Positions 35,129 to 44,740 of a DNA stretch of 64,000 nucleotides are shown one piece after another. The position numbers were made by a program, and so were the translations under genes. The stretch is from assembly GCF_003233655.1 (NCBI RefSeq), contig NZ_CP029834.1, forward strand, positions 248,001 to 312,000, written 5' to 3'. How positions within the stretch are numbered: position 1 is the first letter of the stretch; each line of letters opens with the position of its first letter. The stretch is from Azospirillum ramasamyi. GTDB lineage: Bacteria > Pseudomonadota > Alphaproteobacteria > Azospirillales > Azospirillaceae. The notes beneath the pieces are model-generated. The model was not told where the DNA came from, did not search any database, and saw only the letters and a program-made list of their open reading frames with translations.

Positions 35129-36043
35129 TCAGGCGGCCGTGGCGCGCGGACGCTCGGGCAGCGCGCTCAGCATGCCATCCAGTGCGGATGGGAGAACGAA
35201 GTCGAAGGTGATGGTGGCGAAGGGCCGGTTCACACCCTTGTCGTGGAGGGCGGCCGGGTCCGTGTGGTGCTCGACCTCGGGGATCAGGCCGTCGCGGGTG
35301 GCGAAGGCGAAGTCGTCATGGACGTAGGGATCGTCCTTGATGTTGATCTGCGTCGTCAGGGTCCGATAGCCGGGCGCCGACACGAAGAAGTGGATGTGCG
35401 CCGGACGGTGACCGTGGCGGCCCAGCAGGGTCAGGAGCTTCTGGGTCGGCCCGTCGGGCGGGCAGCTGTAGCCCGACGGCATGATGCTGCGGAACCGGTA
35501 GCGCCCCTCGGCGTCGGTGATGATGGTGCGGCGCAGGTTGAAGGCGCTCTGCGACTGGTCGAAGTAAGAATAGTTGCCGCGGCTGTTGGCGTGCCAGACC
35601 TCGACCTGGGCACCGGGAACCGGGTTGCCGCGGGTGTCGAGGACACGGCCGTCCATGAACAGGATTTCGCCGTCGTCGGTATCGTCGTCCAGCCGCGCAT
35701 CGCCCTGGCAGACCGGAGCGCCGGCCACATAGAGCGGACCTTCGATGGTGCGCGGGGTGCCGCCGTCCATTCCGGCGGCGCGCTCCTTCTCATCCTGGCG
35801 CAGGTCGAGGAAATGCTCGACGCCGAGACCCGGCACCAGCAGTCCGACCTCGTTGGACTTGCCGAGTTCGGTGACATAGCTGCACGCCGACCAGATCTCT
35901 TCGGGCGTGACGTCCATCTCTTCGATCAGCACGAAAAGATCGAGCAGCATGCGGTCGACGACCGCCTTCACCCGCTCGTTCGCCGGAGCGATCTGGGTGC
36001 CGGAGATGCGTTTCGCGAAATCCTGGATATGGGTCTTGTTCAT
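35129..36043 (-). CDS. catA: catechol 1,2-dioxygenase CatA
   Basis: A 304-aa intradiol dioxygenase that converts catechol to cis,cis-muconate. The N-terminal helical linker domain occupies about residues 1-100; the catalytic beta-sandwich starts with [16 protein letters not shown]. The Fe(III) ligands are predicted at Tyr in [11 protein letters not shown] and in SGYSCPPDG, and two His in [15 protein letters not shown]. An insertion between catC and benA, 58 and 55 bases from these neighbours, makes catabolism of the BenD product immediate. Confidence 0.96.
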   Translation of the reverse strand: MNKTHIQDFAKRISGTQIAPANERVKAVVDRMLLDLFVLIEEMDVTPEEIWSACSYVTELGKSNEVGLLVPGLGVEHFLDLRQDEKERAAGMDGGTPRTIEGPLYVAGAPVCQGDARLDDDTDDGEILFMDGRVLDTRGNPVPGAQVEVWHANSRGNYSYFDQSQSAFNLRRTIITDAEGRYRFRSIMPSGYSCPPDGPTQKLLTLLGRHGHRPAHIHFFVSAPGYRTLTTQINIKDDPYVHDDFAFATRDGLIPEVEHHTDPAALHDKGVNRPFATITFDFVLPSALDGMLSALPERPRATAA

Positions 36044-36101
36044 CGTTTTCTCCCTAAACCTTGGTTATGGCAGCCTCAGCGGCGGGCAGGCGGCGACCGG
36101 T

Positions 36102-36392
36102 TCAGCGATCATCGTCGCGGATGGACGAGGGATGGCGGCAAAGGGCCGTAACCTTCATCGCCATGTAGGGGAAAAGCGGCAGCGAGGTGAGCAGCGCGTG
36201 AAGTTCGTCCGCGCTTTCAACATCGAAGATGCTGACATTGGCGTAGCGGCCGGCGACGCGCCACAGGTGCCGCCACTTGCCCTCCTTCTGCATCTGCTGG
36301 GCGCGCTCGCGCTCGACCCGCTTCAACTCGTCCGCCACCTCGGGCGCCATGTCAGGCGGCAGGCGGACATCCATTTCGACCTGGAACAGCAT
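36102..36392 (-). CDS. catC: muconolactone delta-isomerase CatC
   Basis: A 96-aa enzyme that isomerises muconolactone to beta-ketoadipate enol-lactone; it is active as a decamer. MLFQVEMDVRLPPDM at the start and WRHLWRVAGRYANVSIFDVESADELH in the middle are diagnostic. The family length is normal. The chosen ATG gives the exact family N-terminus; the longer open frame reaches back into catB and is discarded. Confidence 0.95.
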   Translation of the reverse strand: MLFQVEMDVRLPPDMAPEVADELKRVERERAQQMQKEGKWRHLWRVAGRYANVSIFDVESADELHALLTSLPLFPYMAMKVTALCRHPSSIRDDDR

Positions 36393-36432
36393 GGTCTTGG
36401 TCTCGATCGGGAAAAGTGGGGGGGGGTGAGTG

Positions 36433-37554
36433 TTAGCGGCCGTCGCGCCGGAAGAAGGCGATGCGGTCCTCGTCCAGTTCAATGCCGAGGCCGGGCTTGT
36501 TGGGGACCTGAAGGCTGAACTCCCCATAGGCGAGGGGCTCGGTCAGGATTTCCTCGGTGAGCAGCAGCGGACCGAACAGTTCCGTCCCCCAGTCGAGCCG
36601 GGGGAAGGTGGCGAAGAGGTGAGCGGAGGCGATGGTGCCGATCCCTCCTTCCAGCATGGTGCCGCCGTACAGCCCGATCCCCGCCGCATCCGCAATGGCG
36701 CCGACGCGGGCCGCAGCCTGAAGACCGCCGGACTGGGCAATCTTGACGGCGAAGACATCGGCTGCCGCCTGCGATGCGATGGCGAAGGCATCCTCCGGCC
36801 CGTGAAGGCTTTCGTCGGCCATGATCGGCACGATGAAGCGTGCGGCCAGGCGTGCGAGTGCCGAGCGATTGCCGCGCGCCACCGGCTGTTCGATCAGATC
36901 GACGCCGGCGTCTTCCAGCATTGCAATTCCGCGCGACGCGGCGGCTTCGTCCCAGGCCTGGTTGACGTCGACGCGCACGCTGGCCCGGTCGCCCAAGGCG
37001 CGTTTGATCTCAGCGACATGCGCGACGTCGTCGGCCACCGGGCGCTTGCCGATCTTCAGCTTGAAGATGTTGTGCCGCCGCAGGGACAGCATGCGTTCGG
37101 CTTCGTCGATGTCCTTGGCCGTGTTGCCGCTGGCGAGCGTCCAAGCGACCGGAAGCGTGTCGCGGTGCCGCCCGCCCAGCAGTTCGGAAACCGGGAGGCC
37201 GAGCCGCTTTCCCATGGCGTCCAGCAGCGCCGTCTCGACCGCCGCCTTGGCAAAGTGGTTGCCGACAACGGCTTTCCCGATCTGCGCCATGGTTGCGGCG
37301 ACACGGGTGGGGTCGCTGGCCCGCAGCACCGGGGCGATATAGGTGTCGATCGCCAGCTTAATACCTTCGGGGCATTCTTCGCCGTAGCTCAATCCCCCGA
37401 TCGTTGTCCCCTCACCGATGCCCACCACACCGTCGGAACAGCGAAGCCGCACCACGACGATCGTCTGCCGGTGCATTGTGGCCATCGAGAGCACATGCGG
37501 CCGAATGGTCGGCACATCGACAATGAGGGTCTCGATGCCGTCAATTCTGGTCAT
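36433..37554 (-). CDS. catB: muconate cycloisomerase CatB
   Basis: A 373-aa enolase-superfamily enzyme that lactonises cis,cis-muconate to muconolactone, using Mn2+. The catalytic Lys pair is in FKLKIGKR (near 165), metal ligands in RVDVNQAWDE, IEQPVARG and MADESLHG, and the second Lys in FAVKIAQSGG. It is first in the operon and divergent from the LysR gene catR, with a perfect operator dyad upstream. catB before catC before catA is a common order among beta-ketoadipate clusters. Confidence 0.95.
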   Translation of the reverse strand: MTRIDGIETLIVDVPTIRPHVLSMATMHRQTIVVVRLRCSDGVVGIGEGTTIGGLSYGEECPEGIKLAIDTYIAPVLRASDPTRVAATMAQIGKAVVGNHFAKAAVETALLDAMGKRLGLPVSELLGGRHRDTLPVAWTLASGNTAKDIDEAERMLSLRRHNIFKLKIGKRPVADDVAHVAEIKRALGDRASVRVDVNQAWDEAAASRGIAMLEDAGVDLIEQPVARGNRSALARLAARFIVPIMADESLHGPEDAFAIASQAAADVFAVKIAQSGGLQAAARVGAIADAAGIGLYGGTMLEGGIGTIASAHLFATFPRLDWGTELFGPLLLTEEILTEPLAYGEFSLQVPNKPGLGIELDEDRIAFFRRDGR

Positions 37555-37640
37555 CTTGCGGCTGTCCTCGGCAAACTTTGTTGTGCGACCACGCTATCTG
37601 TCGCCGGGCACATTGTGAAAGACCGAGTTGGTCTGATTTG

Positions 37641-37655
37641 ATACCTTCCAGGTAT
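37641..37655. promoter_or_regulatory. ATAC-N7-GTAT operator (CatM/BenM-type)
   Basis: A perfect ATAC-N7-GTAT dyad; the whole 15 bases form ATACCT-TCC-AGGTAT. This is the recognition pattern of the muconate- and benzoate-responsive LysR regulators CatM and BenM. It lies about 85 bases upstream of catB and 60 upstream of the regulator gene. A further GGTAT half-site follows at 37656-37660, as expected for a second subsite. Confidence 0.85.
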
Positions 37656-37713
37656 GGTATGGCGCGGCGACGCGATCCGGGCCGCCGCGCTCAATGACGG
37701 AAGAGGCTCGTTC

Positions 37714-38628
37714 ATGGAACTTCGGCATCTGCGCTACTTCATGGCGGTCGTGAACGAGCGGAACTTCACGCGTGCGGCAGAGCGTCTGAACATGGCGCAG
37801 CCACCGCTGAGCCGGCAGATTCAGCAGTTGGAAGAGGAACTTGGCCTTCAGCTCATCGAACGGGACAGCCGCCCCCTGCGCCTGACGGAGGCAGGGCGGC
37901 TGATCTATGAACAGGCGGTGCAGGTGCTGGAGCGCGTCGATGAGATCAAGGCCTTGGCCCGCCGCCTGCGCCATGCCGAGCACAGCCGCTTCACCATCGG
38001 CTTCGTGGCTTCCACACTCTATGGCTGGCTGCCGGAGATGATCCGGCGTTACCGCTCAATCCGTCCGACTGTGGAGGTCTCGTTGGTCGAGTTGACAACG
38101 GTGGAGCAGATCGCGGCGCTCAAGGAGGGACGCATCGATGTCGGCTTCGGCCGCATTCCGCTGGAGGACGCCGCCATCACGCGGACTCTGCTCCGCTACG
38201 AGGCGCTCATCGCCGCCATTCCGTCAGGCCACCGGCTGCTGGAACTGGAGCGGCCGCTCCGTCTCGACGATCTGACAGCCGGAACACTGGTTGTTTACCC
38301 CAAGGCGCCGCGGCCGAGCTTTGCCGATCAGGTGCTCGCGCTCTATCGCTCCCACGGGTTAAAGCCGGACACCATTCTGGAAGTGCGGGATGTGCAGACG
38401 GCATTGGGTTTGGTTGCGGCTGATGTCGGGTTTAGTTTGGTGACCGCTTCCGTACAGCATTTGCGTCGGGACAAAGTCGAGTATCGTACACTTGAGGAAG
38501 CACATGCCGCCTCTCCGCTTTTCATGAGCCATCGCGTCAACGACAACTCCCCGGAAATCGCAATAATGCTTGATGCGATCCGGCATGTCTATCGCAGCAA
38601 CTTCGTTAGCAACGAACTCGGTGTCTGA
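37714..38628 (+). CDS. catR: LysR-family regulator of the cat-ben operon
   Basis: A 304-aa LysR regulator with the N-terminal DNA-binding helices MELRHLRYFMAVVNERNFTRAAERLNMAQPPLSRQI typical of CatR/CatM/BenM. The effector domain (about 92-300) has the layout of the muconate/benzoate-binding group. ATG at 37714 has AAGAGG seven bases upstream; the longer frame starts inside the operator and is rejected. It is divergent from catB and very likely activates catBCA-benABCDK in response to cis,cis-muconate, benzoate or both. Which effector applies cannot be told. Confidence 0.9.
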   Translation: MELRHLRYFMAVVNERNFTRAAERLNMAQPPLSRQIQQLEEELGLQLIERDSRPLRLTEAGRLIYEQAVQVLERVDEIKALARRLRHAEHSRFTIGFVASTLYGWLPEMIRRYRSIRPTVEVSLVELTTVEQIAALKEGRIDVGFGRIPLEDAAITRTLLRYEALIAAIPSGHRLLELERPLRLDDLTAGTLVVYPKAPRPSFADQVLALYRSHGLKPDTILEVRDVQTALGLVAADVGFSLVTASVQHLRRDKVEYRTLEEAHAASPLFMSHRVNDNSPEIAIMLDAIRHVYRSNFVSNELGV

Positions 38629-38947
38629 GAATTTGTCTGTATCAGGGACTTTGGCGCGGAACTCGCCCTGCGGACGGATTAGTCGTCGAGGCTGTGCGAA
38701 GCCCCGCCGAGATCGACGCGATCAGGCGCGACACGGTGGTCTGATGCCGAACCCGCCGGCAGCGAAGCCGGAGAATGGTGAGGGGGCACGTGCGAAGCTC
38801 CGGGAAATGTCTCATACTGCCACTGGTCTCGCCCACAGTCCAAGGTCCGCATGGCTGCGGTCCATCTTCCCACCGGAGCACTCCCCCAACCCCAACGTCT
38901 GAGGCGTGGCGTTCCAACCCCCTGGCGCCCCTTGCGGAAACCGAACC
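38629..38947. other. intergenic region between catR and matB
   Basis: About 320 bases. No recognised protein, dyad or repeat. Open frames exist on both strands, as expected from the high G+C, but none looks like a known family. Confidence 0.5.
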
Positions 38948-40453
38948 ATGTCCGAATCCCTGTTCAACCATCTCCTGAACCCGTCCGTCGATCCGGGCCG
39001 CGCCGCCATCGAGCTGGCCGACGGCCGGCGCGCGACCTACGGCGATCTGCGTGCGGCGTCGGGTCGGATGGCCAACGCCATCGCGGCCGCCGGGGTGAGG
39101 CCGGGCGACCGCGTCGCCGTCCAGGTGGAGAAGTCGTTCGAGGCGCTCGTCCTCTATCTCGGTTGCCTGCGGTCCGGCGCGGTCTATCTTCCGCTGAACA
39201 CCGCCTACACGCCGACCGAACTCGGCTACTTCATCGGCGATGCCGAGCCGGCGCTGGTCGTCTGCGATCCGGCGCGGCTGGACGCCACCGCGGCGATGGC
39301 AGGCGACGCGCGCCTGCTCACCCTCGACGCCGAGGGACGGGGCACGCTCGCGGATGCCCTGGCCGCGCAGCCCGACGACTTCGCGACGGTCGCCCGCGGC
39401 ACCGACGACCTCGCCGCCATCCTCTACACCTCGGGCACCACCGGGCGCTCCAAGGGTGCGATGCTGACCCAGGGAAACCTGCTGAGCAACGCGCGGGTGC
39501 TCTGCGCGGAATGGCGGTTCACGCAGGACGACGTGCTGCTCCACGCCCTGCCGCTGTTCCACACCCACGGTCTGTTCGTCGCCTGCAACGTGGCGCTGAT
39601 GGCCGGCGCCACGATGATCCTGCTGCCGCGCTTCGATCCGGCGGCAATGCTGGAACGCCTGCCCCGCTCCACGGCGATGATGGGGGTGCCGACCTTCTAC
39701 ACCCGGCTGCTCGGCCAGGACGCGCTGACGGCGGATCTATGCCGCTCCGTCCGCCTGTTCGTTTCCGGCTCGGCGCCCCTGCTGGCTGAAACGCACCGTG
39801 CCTGGGAATCGCGCACCGGACACCGGATCCTGGAGCGCTATGGCATGACCGAAACGGGGATGCTCACCTCCAACCCCTATGATGGTGACCGCATCGCCGG
39901 TACGGTGGGATTGCCTCTGCCGGGAGTCAAGGCGCGCATCGCCGATCCGCAGACCGGCGCCCTGCTGCCCGACGGCGAGATCGGCGTGGTGGAGGTGAAA
40001 GGCCCGAACGTCTTCAAGGGATACTGGCGCATGCCCGAGAAGACGGCCGCCGAATTCCGAGCGGACGGCTTCTTCATCACCGGCGACCTCGGCCGCATCG
40101 ACGAGCGCGGCTACCTGCACATCGTCGGGCGCGGCAAGGATCTGATCATCAGCGGCGGCTTCAACGTCTACCCCAAGGAGGTGGAGGGCGAGATCGACGC
40201 CCTGCCCGGAGTTCTGGAAAGCGCCGTCATCGGCGTCCCCCACCCCGATTTCGGGGAAGGCGTCGTGGCGGTCCTGGTGCCCGATCATTCCACCCCCGTG
40301 ACCGAAGCATCGGTGACCGCCGCGCTGACCGAGCGCTTGGCCCGCTACAAGCAGCCCAAGCGGGTGATCGTCGTCGACGAACTGCCGCGCAACAGCATGG
40401 GCAAGGTGCAGAAGGCGCTGCTTCGCGAACTCCATGCCGGACTGTTCCAATGA
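38948..40453 (+). CDS. matB: malonyl-CoA synthetase
   Basis: A 501-aa AMP-forming acyl-CoA ligase. The ATP-binding P-loop is YTSGTTGRSKGAMLTQGN (about 155-172), the adenylation motif is ERYGMTETGM (about 298-307), the hinge is GDLGRIDERGYLHIVGRGKD, and the catalytic Lys is in PRNSMGKVQK near the end. The combination PLFHTHGLFV, GMTETGMLTSNPYDG and GFNVYPKEVE is characteristic of MatB. It makes malonyl-CoA from malonate. No matA, matC or matR gene is adjacent, so the malonate could be taken up or formed elsewhere. ATG at 38948 is preferred to one 42 bases upstream. Confidence 0.85.
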   Translation: MSESLFNHLLNPSVDPGRAAIELADGRRATYGDLRAASGRMANAIAAAGVRPGDRVAVQVEKSFEALVLYLGCLRSGAVYLPLNTAYTPTELGYFIGDAEPALVVCDPARLDATAAMAGDARLLTLDAEGRGTLADALAAQPDDFATVARGTDDLAAILYTSGTTGRSKGAMLTQGNLLSNARVLCAEWRFTQDDVLLHALPLFHTHGLFVACNVALMAGATMILLPRFDPAAMLERLPRSTAMMGVPTFYTRLLGQDALTADLCRSVRLFVSGSAPLLAETHRAWESRTGHRILERYGMTETGMLTSNPYDGDRIAGTVGLPLPGVKARIADPQTGALLPDGEIGVVEVKGPNVFKGYWRMPEKTAAEFRADGFFITGDLGRIDERGYLHIVGRGKDLIISGGFNVYPKEVEGEIDALPGVLESAVIGVPHPDFGEGVVAVLVPDHSTPVTEASVTAALTERLARYKQPKRVIVVDELPRNSMGKVQKALLRELHAGLFQ

Positions 40454-40614
40454 GCGGGGGCGACGAGCTGCCGGCGGAAATCCTGCTGCCGGACGTGCGG
40501 ACCGTGAAAGCGGGGTGACTTGTTCAGTATGATGCTTTTTCCGTGCTGATACCGGGAACGGAATCAGGCTGACGGCATTTTCAGGGGTGCGGCATTCATG
40601 GAGTAAGCCCGGCC

Positions 40615-41313
40615 ATGCCCCCGACAGCCTCCGTCGAGCAGAACCGGGCGATGCATGGCCTCGTCCTGCTGTCCTTCACCGCCGGCAGCATGGATGGCAT
40701 CGCCTTTCTTGCCCTGAGCGGGGTCTTCGCCTCGGCGATGAGCGGGAACACCATTCTCCTTGGGCTGGCGATCGGCCAGGGGCAATTCACCGAGTCGCTG
40801 CTCTTCATATTCGGAATCCTCGGCTATGTGGCGGGGATATCGATGGCGTCGGTATCGATTGCGAAACTCGGGCACGGCAGCGGATGGACGGTCGGGCTCG
40901 AAGCATTGCTTCTCGCCATCTTCACCGCGCTGTGGCTCGCCTCCGGCACCCATCCCCAGCCATACGCCCTTTACGGCCTCATCGTCGTTTCGTCCATCGC
41001 CATGGGGCTGCAAGGCCGCATAGGCCGCGCGATCGGTGCCCCGGGAATCCTGACCGTGATCTTCACGGGCACCTACACAACGATCGCCAGCGATTTGACC
41101 ACGCGCGTGCTGAATGGCGACCGCCCGCTGTTCACAGCACTCGCGCTGCGGCAACTGTTGGCGCTGGCCGCCTATTTCGGCGGCGCGATGATCGTCGGTG
41201 TCATGGCCGCGCATTGGCTCCGAATCACGCCGTTCCTGCCCCTGGCCGCCGTCCTTGCGCTGTTCGGGGGGATCAGGCTGCGTCTGATCCGCTTCGATCC
41301 CAAACCATCGTGA
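40615..41313 (+). CDS. DUF1275 (YoaK-like) membrane protein
   Basis: A 232-aa inner-membrane protein with about six predicted helices. The FTAGSMDGIAFLALSGVFASAMSGN segment in helix 1 is the signature of the DUF1275/YoaK family, and QGRIGRAIGAPGILTVIFTGTYTTIASDL is the second conserved block, as in other family members. Function is unknown for the family. Monocistronic, converging on the copper ATPase gene. Confidence 0.88.
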   Translation: MPPTASVEQNRAMHGLVLLSFTAGSMDGIAFLALSGVFASAMSGNTILLGLAIGQGQFTESLLFIFGILGYVAGISMASVSIAKLGHGSGWTVGLEALLLAIFTALWLASGTHPQPYALYGLIVVSSIAMGLQGRIGRAIGAPGILTVIFTGTYTTIASDLTTRVLNGDRPLFTALALRQLLALAAYFGGAMIVGVMAAHWLRITPFLPLAAVLALFGGIRLRLIRFDPKPS

Positions 41314-41379
41314 TCCGGGCCCCGGCCGATAGACGCAAGGAGCAGCGCAAGGCCATCCCGTATGACGGTACCGTCACGG

Positions 41380-43776
41380 CTACAGGCGAAGCCCCCGCAG
41401 ACGCAGGGCATTGCCGATGACGCTGACGGAGCTCAACGCCATGGCCGCTGCGGCAACGATCGGGCTCAGCATCCAGCCGAACAGTGGATAGAACACGCCG
41501 GCCGCGATCGGCACGCCCAGCGAGTTGTAGATGAACGCCAGGAACAGGTTCTGGCGGATGTTTTCCATGGTCGCCCGACTGAGCAACCGCGCCCGCGCGA
41601 TCCCGGCCAAATCGCCCTTCACCAACGTGACCCCGGCGCTTTGGATCGCGACCTCCGTCCCGGTGCCCATGGCGACGCCGACATCGGCCTCGGCCAGCGC
41701 CGGAGCGTCGTTCACACCGTCCCCGGCCATCGCCACCACGCGCCCTTCGGCCTTCAGGCGCCGGACGACCTGATGCTTCTGGTCGGGGAGAAGCTCGGCC
41801 ACAACCTCGTCGATGGCCAGCCGGCGGGCCACCGCATCGGCCGTGGTGCGATTGTCGCCCGTCAGCATCACGATGCGCACGCCTTCGGACCGCAGCGTCT
41901 CCAGCGCCTTGGGTGTGCTCGCCTTGATCGGGTCGGCCACCGCGATGACGCCGCCGGGCCGTCCGTCCGCCGCGGCGTACAGCGCCGTCGCACCCTCGCG
42001 CCGCAGTTCGTCCGCACGCGCCTCCAGGTCGCCGAGCACAATGCCCTGATCCCGCATCAGCCCGGCATTGCCGAGAAGCACCGCGCGGCCCTCGACCGTC
42101 CCGGCCACGCCTTTGCCGGTCACGGACCGGAAGTCAGCGACCTCCCGCAGCGGCAGCCCGCGCTCCTTGGCGGAGGCGACGATGGCCGCGGCCAGCGGGT
42201 GCTCGCTCGACCGCTCCAGGCTGGCCGCCAACGCCAGAAGCGTCGCTTCGTCGCCCCCCGGCGTCGGAACCACGGCGGTCACCCGCGGCTTGCCCTCGGT
42301 CAGCGTGCCGGTCTTGTCAACGACCAGCGTGTCGACCTTCTCGAACCGCTCCAGGCTCGCCGCGTCCTTGATGAGAACCCCCGCCGTGGCACCCTTTCCC
42401 ACCCCGACCATGATCGACATCGGCGTGGCCAGACCCAGCGCGCACGGGCAGGCGATGATGAGCACCGAGACGGCGGCGATCAGCGCATAGGCGAAGGCGG
42501 GCGACGGCCCCCAGATCATCCAGCCGATGAAGGCGAGGACAGCGGCAAGGATGATCGCCGGGACGAAATACCCGGACACCTTGTCGGCCATGCGCTGGAT
42601 CGGCGCCCGCGAGCGCTGCGCCTCGGCGACCATGGAGACGATGCGCGACAGCATCGTGTCCGACCCGACCTTCTCTGCCCGCATCACCAGCGCGCCCGTC
42701 TGGTTCACCGTGCCGCCGATCACCGTGGCGCCGGGTTCCTTCTGGACCGGCATGCTCTCGCCGGTGACCATGGACTCGTCCACGGCGCTGCGGCCCTCCA
42801 GCACGTCACCGTCGACCGGCACCCCCTCGCCGGGGCGGACGCGCAGCCGATCCCCGACATGCACCTGGTCGAGCGGGATCTCCTCATCCTCGCCGTTCTC
42901 CCGGAGGCGCCTCGCCGTCTTGGGCGCCAGGTTCAGCAGGGCGCGGATGGCGCCGCCGGTCTGTTCGCGGGCGCGGAGTTCGAGCACCTGGCCGAGCAGC
43001 ACCAGCACCGTGATGACGGCGGCCGCCTCATAATAGACCGCCACCACCCCGTCCCTGCCGCGGAACGAAGGTGGGAAGAGACCGGGAAGGACGGTGGCGA
43101 TCAGACTGAACACATAGGCGACGCCGACCCCCAGCGCGATCAGGGTGAACATGTTCAAGCTGCGGTTCACGACCGATTGCCAGCCGCGTTCAAGCAAGGG
43201 CCAACCCGCCCAAAACACGACCGGCGTCGCGAGGAGGAACTGAATCCAGACGGAAATGCGGGGCGGCACCAAACCCTGGAGGCCCAGGGCCGGAATGTGG
43301 CTGCCCATTTCCAAGGCCACCAGGGGCAGGCTGAGGGCCAGACCGATCCAGAACCGCCGCTTCATGTCGATGAACTCGGGGCTGGGGCCTTCCTCGACAG
43401 TGGCCCCGACCGGCTCCAGCGCCATGCCGCAGAGCGGGCAGTTGCCCGGCTCCTCCCGGCGGATTTCCGGGTGCATGGGGCAGGTGTAGACGACGCCTTT
43501 CCGGGGGGCTCCCTGCCCCGCCTTCTCCGGTGCCGCGGGCCTGGCCTCCGGCTTCAGGTACTGCTCGGGATTGGCGATGAATTTGTCGTGGCAGCGGGCA
43601 GAGCAGAAATGGAACGTGTGGCCGGCATAGTCCGCATGGTACTCGGTCCGCTCCGGGTCGACCATCATGCCGCAGACGGGATCCCGCAGCTTGGCGACAG
43701 CGTCATGGCCGGCGTGGTGGTCGTGTCCAGCATGGTCGTCATGAGGGTGCGCGTGACCGTGGTACTTGTCGTCCAT
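41380..43776 (-). CDS. copA: P1B-type copper-transporting ATPase with YHS domain
   Basis: A 798-aa heavy-metal exporting P-type ATPase. The N-terminus is His-rich ([16 protein letters not shown], residues 5-20), followed by a YHS domain (DPVCGMMVD...FHFCSARC) and a CPMHPE...CPLCGM metal-binding domain, with no classical CxxC HMA domain. Eight membrane helices are expected; the transport site is CPCALG (in [11 protein letters not shown]), the phosphorylated Asp is in DKTGT, and TGE and [10 protein letters not shown] are in place. These features indicate Cu+/Ag+ export. ATG at 43776 has AGGGAG upstream; a 30-codon longer start is less likely. Confidence 0.9.
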   Translation of the reverse strand: MDDKYHGHAHPHDDHAGHDHHAGHDAVAKLRDPVCGMMVDPERTEYHADYAGHTFHFCSARCHDKFIANPEQYLKPEARPAAPEKAGQGAPRKGVVYTCPMHPEIRREEPGNCPLCGMALEPVGATVEEGPSPEFIDMKRRFWIGLALSLPLVALEMGSHIPALGLQGLVPPRISVWIQFLLATPVVFWAGWPLLERGWQSVVNRSLNMFTLIALGVGVAYVFSLIATVLPGLFPPSFRGRDGVVAVYYEAAAVITVLVLLGQVLELRAREQTGGAIRALLNLAPKTARRLRENGEDEEIPLDQVHVGDRLRVRPGEGVPVDGDVLEGRSAVDESMVTGESMPVQKEPGATVIGGTVNQTGALVMRAEKVGSDTMLSRIVSMVAEAQRSRAPIQRMADKVSGYFVPAIILAAVLAFIGWMIWGPSPAFAYALIAAVSVLIIACPCALGLATPMSIMVGVGKGATAGVLIKDAASLERFEKVDTLVVDKTGTLTEGKPRVTAVVPTPGGDEATLLALAASLERSSEHPLAAAIVASAKERGLPLREVADFRSVTGKGVAGTVEGRAVLLGNAGLMRDQGIVLGDLEARADELRREGATALYAAADGRPGGVIAVADPIKASTPKALETLRSEGVRIVMLTGDNRTTADAVARRLAIDEVVAELLPDQKHQVVRRLKAEGRVVAMAGDGVNDAPALAEADVGVAMGTGTEVAIQSAGVTLVKGDLAGIARARLLSRATMENIRQNLFLAFIYNSLGVPIAAGVFYPLFGWMLSPIVAAAAMALSSVSVIGNALRLRGLRL

Positions 43777-44079
43777 GTCCGATTCTCCCTTCGCATGCCC
43801 GGCGTCGGCGCCTTGGCACTGCGTGGCGTCATGCGGCATCCGGTGTGCGGCAACGTGGACTCCCACGCTCGGCCTTCAAGTGTCTGGAAAGCTGAGCCCG
43901 CTTAAGCCCGATCTCTTCCTTTCGTCACCTCATCGATCGCTCATACATGGCGGTGTGACGGTGCCTGATCGTTCATCACGGTCAGGCTGCGCCCAGATCG
44001 GGGTATTTCCGATAGCCTATTGGAATGGACGGGCGAAACGGCTCAACGTCCACTTGCCGTCTCTTCCATGGAGGGCAAA
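43777..44079. promoter_or_regulatory. divergent region between copA and the DUF6790-like gene
   Basis: About 300 bases. It contains the MerR-type dyad described separately at 43872-43892. No gene was recognised. Confidence 0.45.
43872..43892 (-). promoter_or_regulatory. CueR-like operator candidate upstream of copA
   Basis: On the minus strand GCTTTCC-N7-TGAAGGC resembles the CueR/MerR operator ACCTTCC-N7-GGAAGGT (10 of 14 arm positions match). It lies about 95 bases upstream of the copA start. The flanking -35/-10 elements are poor and no cueR gene is present in the window. Confidence 0.4.
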
Positions 44080-44616
44080 ATGGACGTCGCCGATTTGATA
44101 CGATTTGTCCTGACCCACATTCCTTTGATCACCTTCCTGCTGGCGATCATCATTCCAACTTTCAGCCGGTCCGAACGAACCCCGGACGGGTATTTGTCCT
44201 GGCTGTTGCTGCTCGCCGTTGGTGTCGATGCCCTTTGGGCAGGGCTGTTCCATGTGTTCGCCCCGGAGCGCGCCGCGGCGTTCATCGGATGGACGACAAG
44301 CCCCTTTCAGTTCGAGATCGGCATCGCCGACATAGCGTTGGGCGTCATGGGAGTGCTCTCCTTCCGGAGATCGCTCGATTTCAAGGCGGCGGCGGTGACC
44401 TATGCGTCACTGTTCTACATCGGCGTGGCATACGGCCACTTTCATCAGATTTGGATCGCGGGCAACCACGCGCCCGGAAACGCCGGCATTCTCCTTGCCC
44501 TCACCTGCATCCGGCCGATCCTGTTGGTCCTGCTTCTCCTCACGGCCCGGCGCTCGGCCCGGACGGAGAGTAGCGGGATCGCACGGCAACCCGCTGAGGG
44601 CCAAGGCGCCGGGTAG
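44080..44616 (+). CDS. small integral membrane protein, DUF6790-like
   Basis: A 178-aa protein with about five predicted membrane helices. AFIGWTTSPFQFEIGIADIALGVMGV and SLFYIGVAYGHFHQIWIAGNHAPGN resemble the small membrane proteins grouped as DUF6790; I name the family with limited certainty. ATG at 44080 has GGAGGG six bases upstream. Function is unknown. It is divergent from copA and converges on the FtsX-like gene. Confidence 0.75.
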   Translation: MDVADLIRFVLTHIPLITFLLAIIIPTFSRSERTPDGYLSWLLLLAVGVDALWAGLFHVFAPERAAAFIGWTTSPFQFEIGIADIALGVMGVLSFRRSLDFKAAAVTYASLFYIGVAYGHFHQIWIAGNHAPGNAGILLALTCIRPILLVLLLLTARRSARTESSGIARQPAEGQGAG

Positions 44617-44740
44617 TATCCCCGAGTTCATCGGATACGTTCCACCCGCCGAGGCTGAAGCGCGCTTTCACGCTCAAACACAGGGGGTCGCCATGACGGC
44701 GCGACCCAACCAAACCGGCCTTCGGGAATTCCGGCGCCGA

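Noticed and set aside
29719-38628. Benzoate cluster as a genomic island
   Set aside because: Base composition and codon use match the rest of the window, and no integrase, insertion sequence or attachment repeat borders it.
38642-38905. Possible transposase fragment between catR and matB on the minus strand
   Set aside because: A short Ser/Arg/Thr-rich reading was seen, but no catalytic motif or terminal repeats could be found.
43777-43866. 30-residue N-terminal extension of the copper ATPase
   Set aside because: A good AGGGAG site precedes the ATG at 43776, and the extra residues do not resemble the family.
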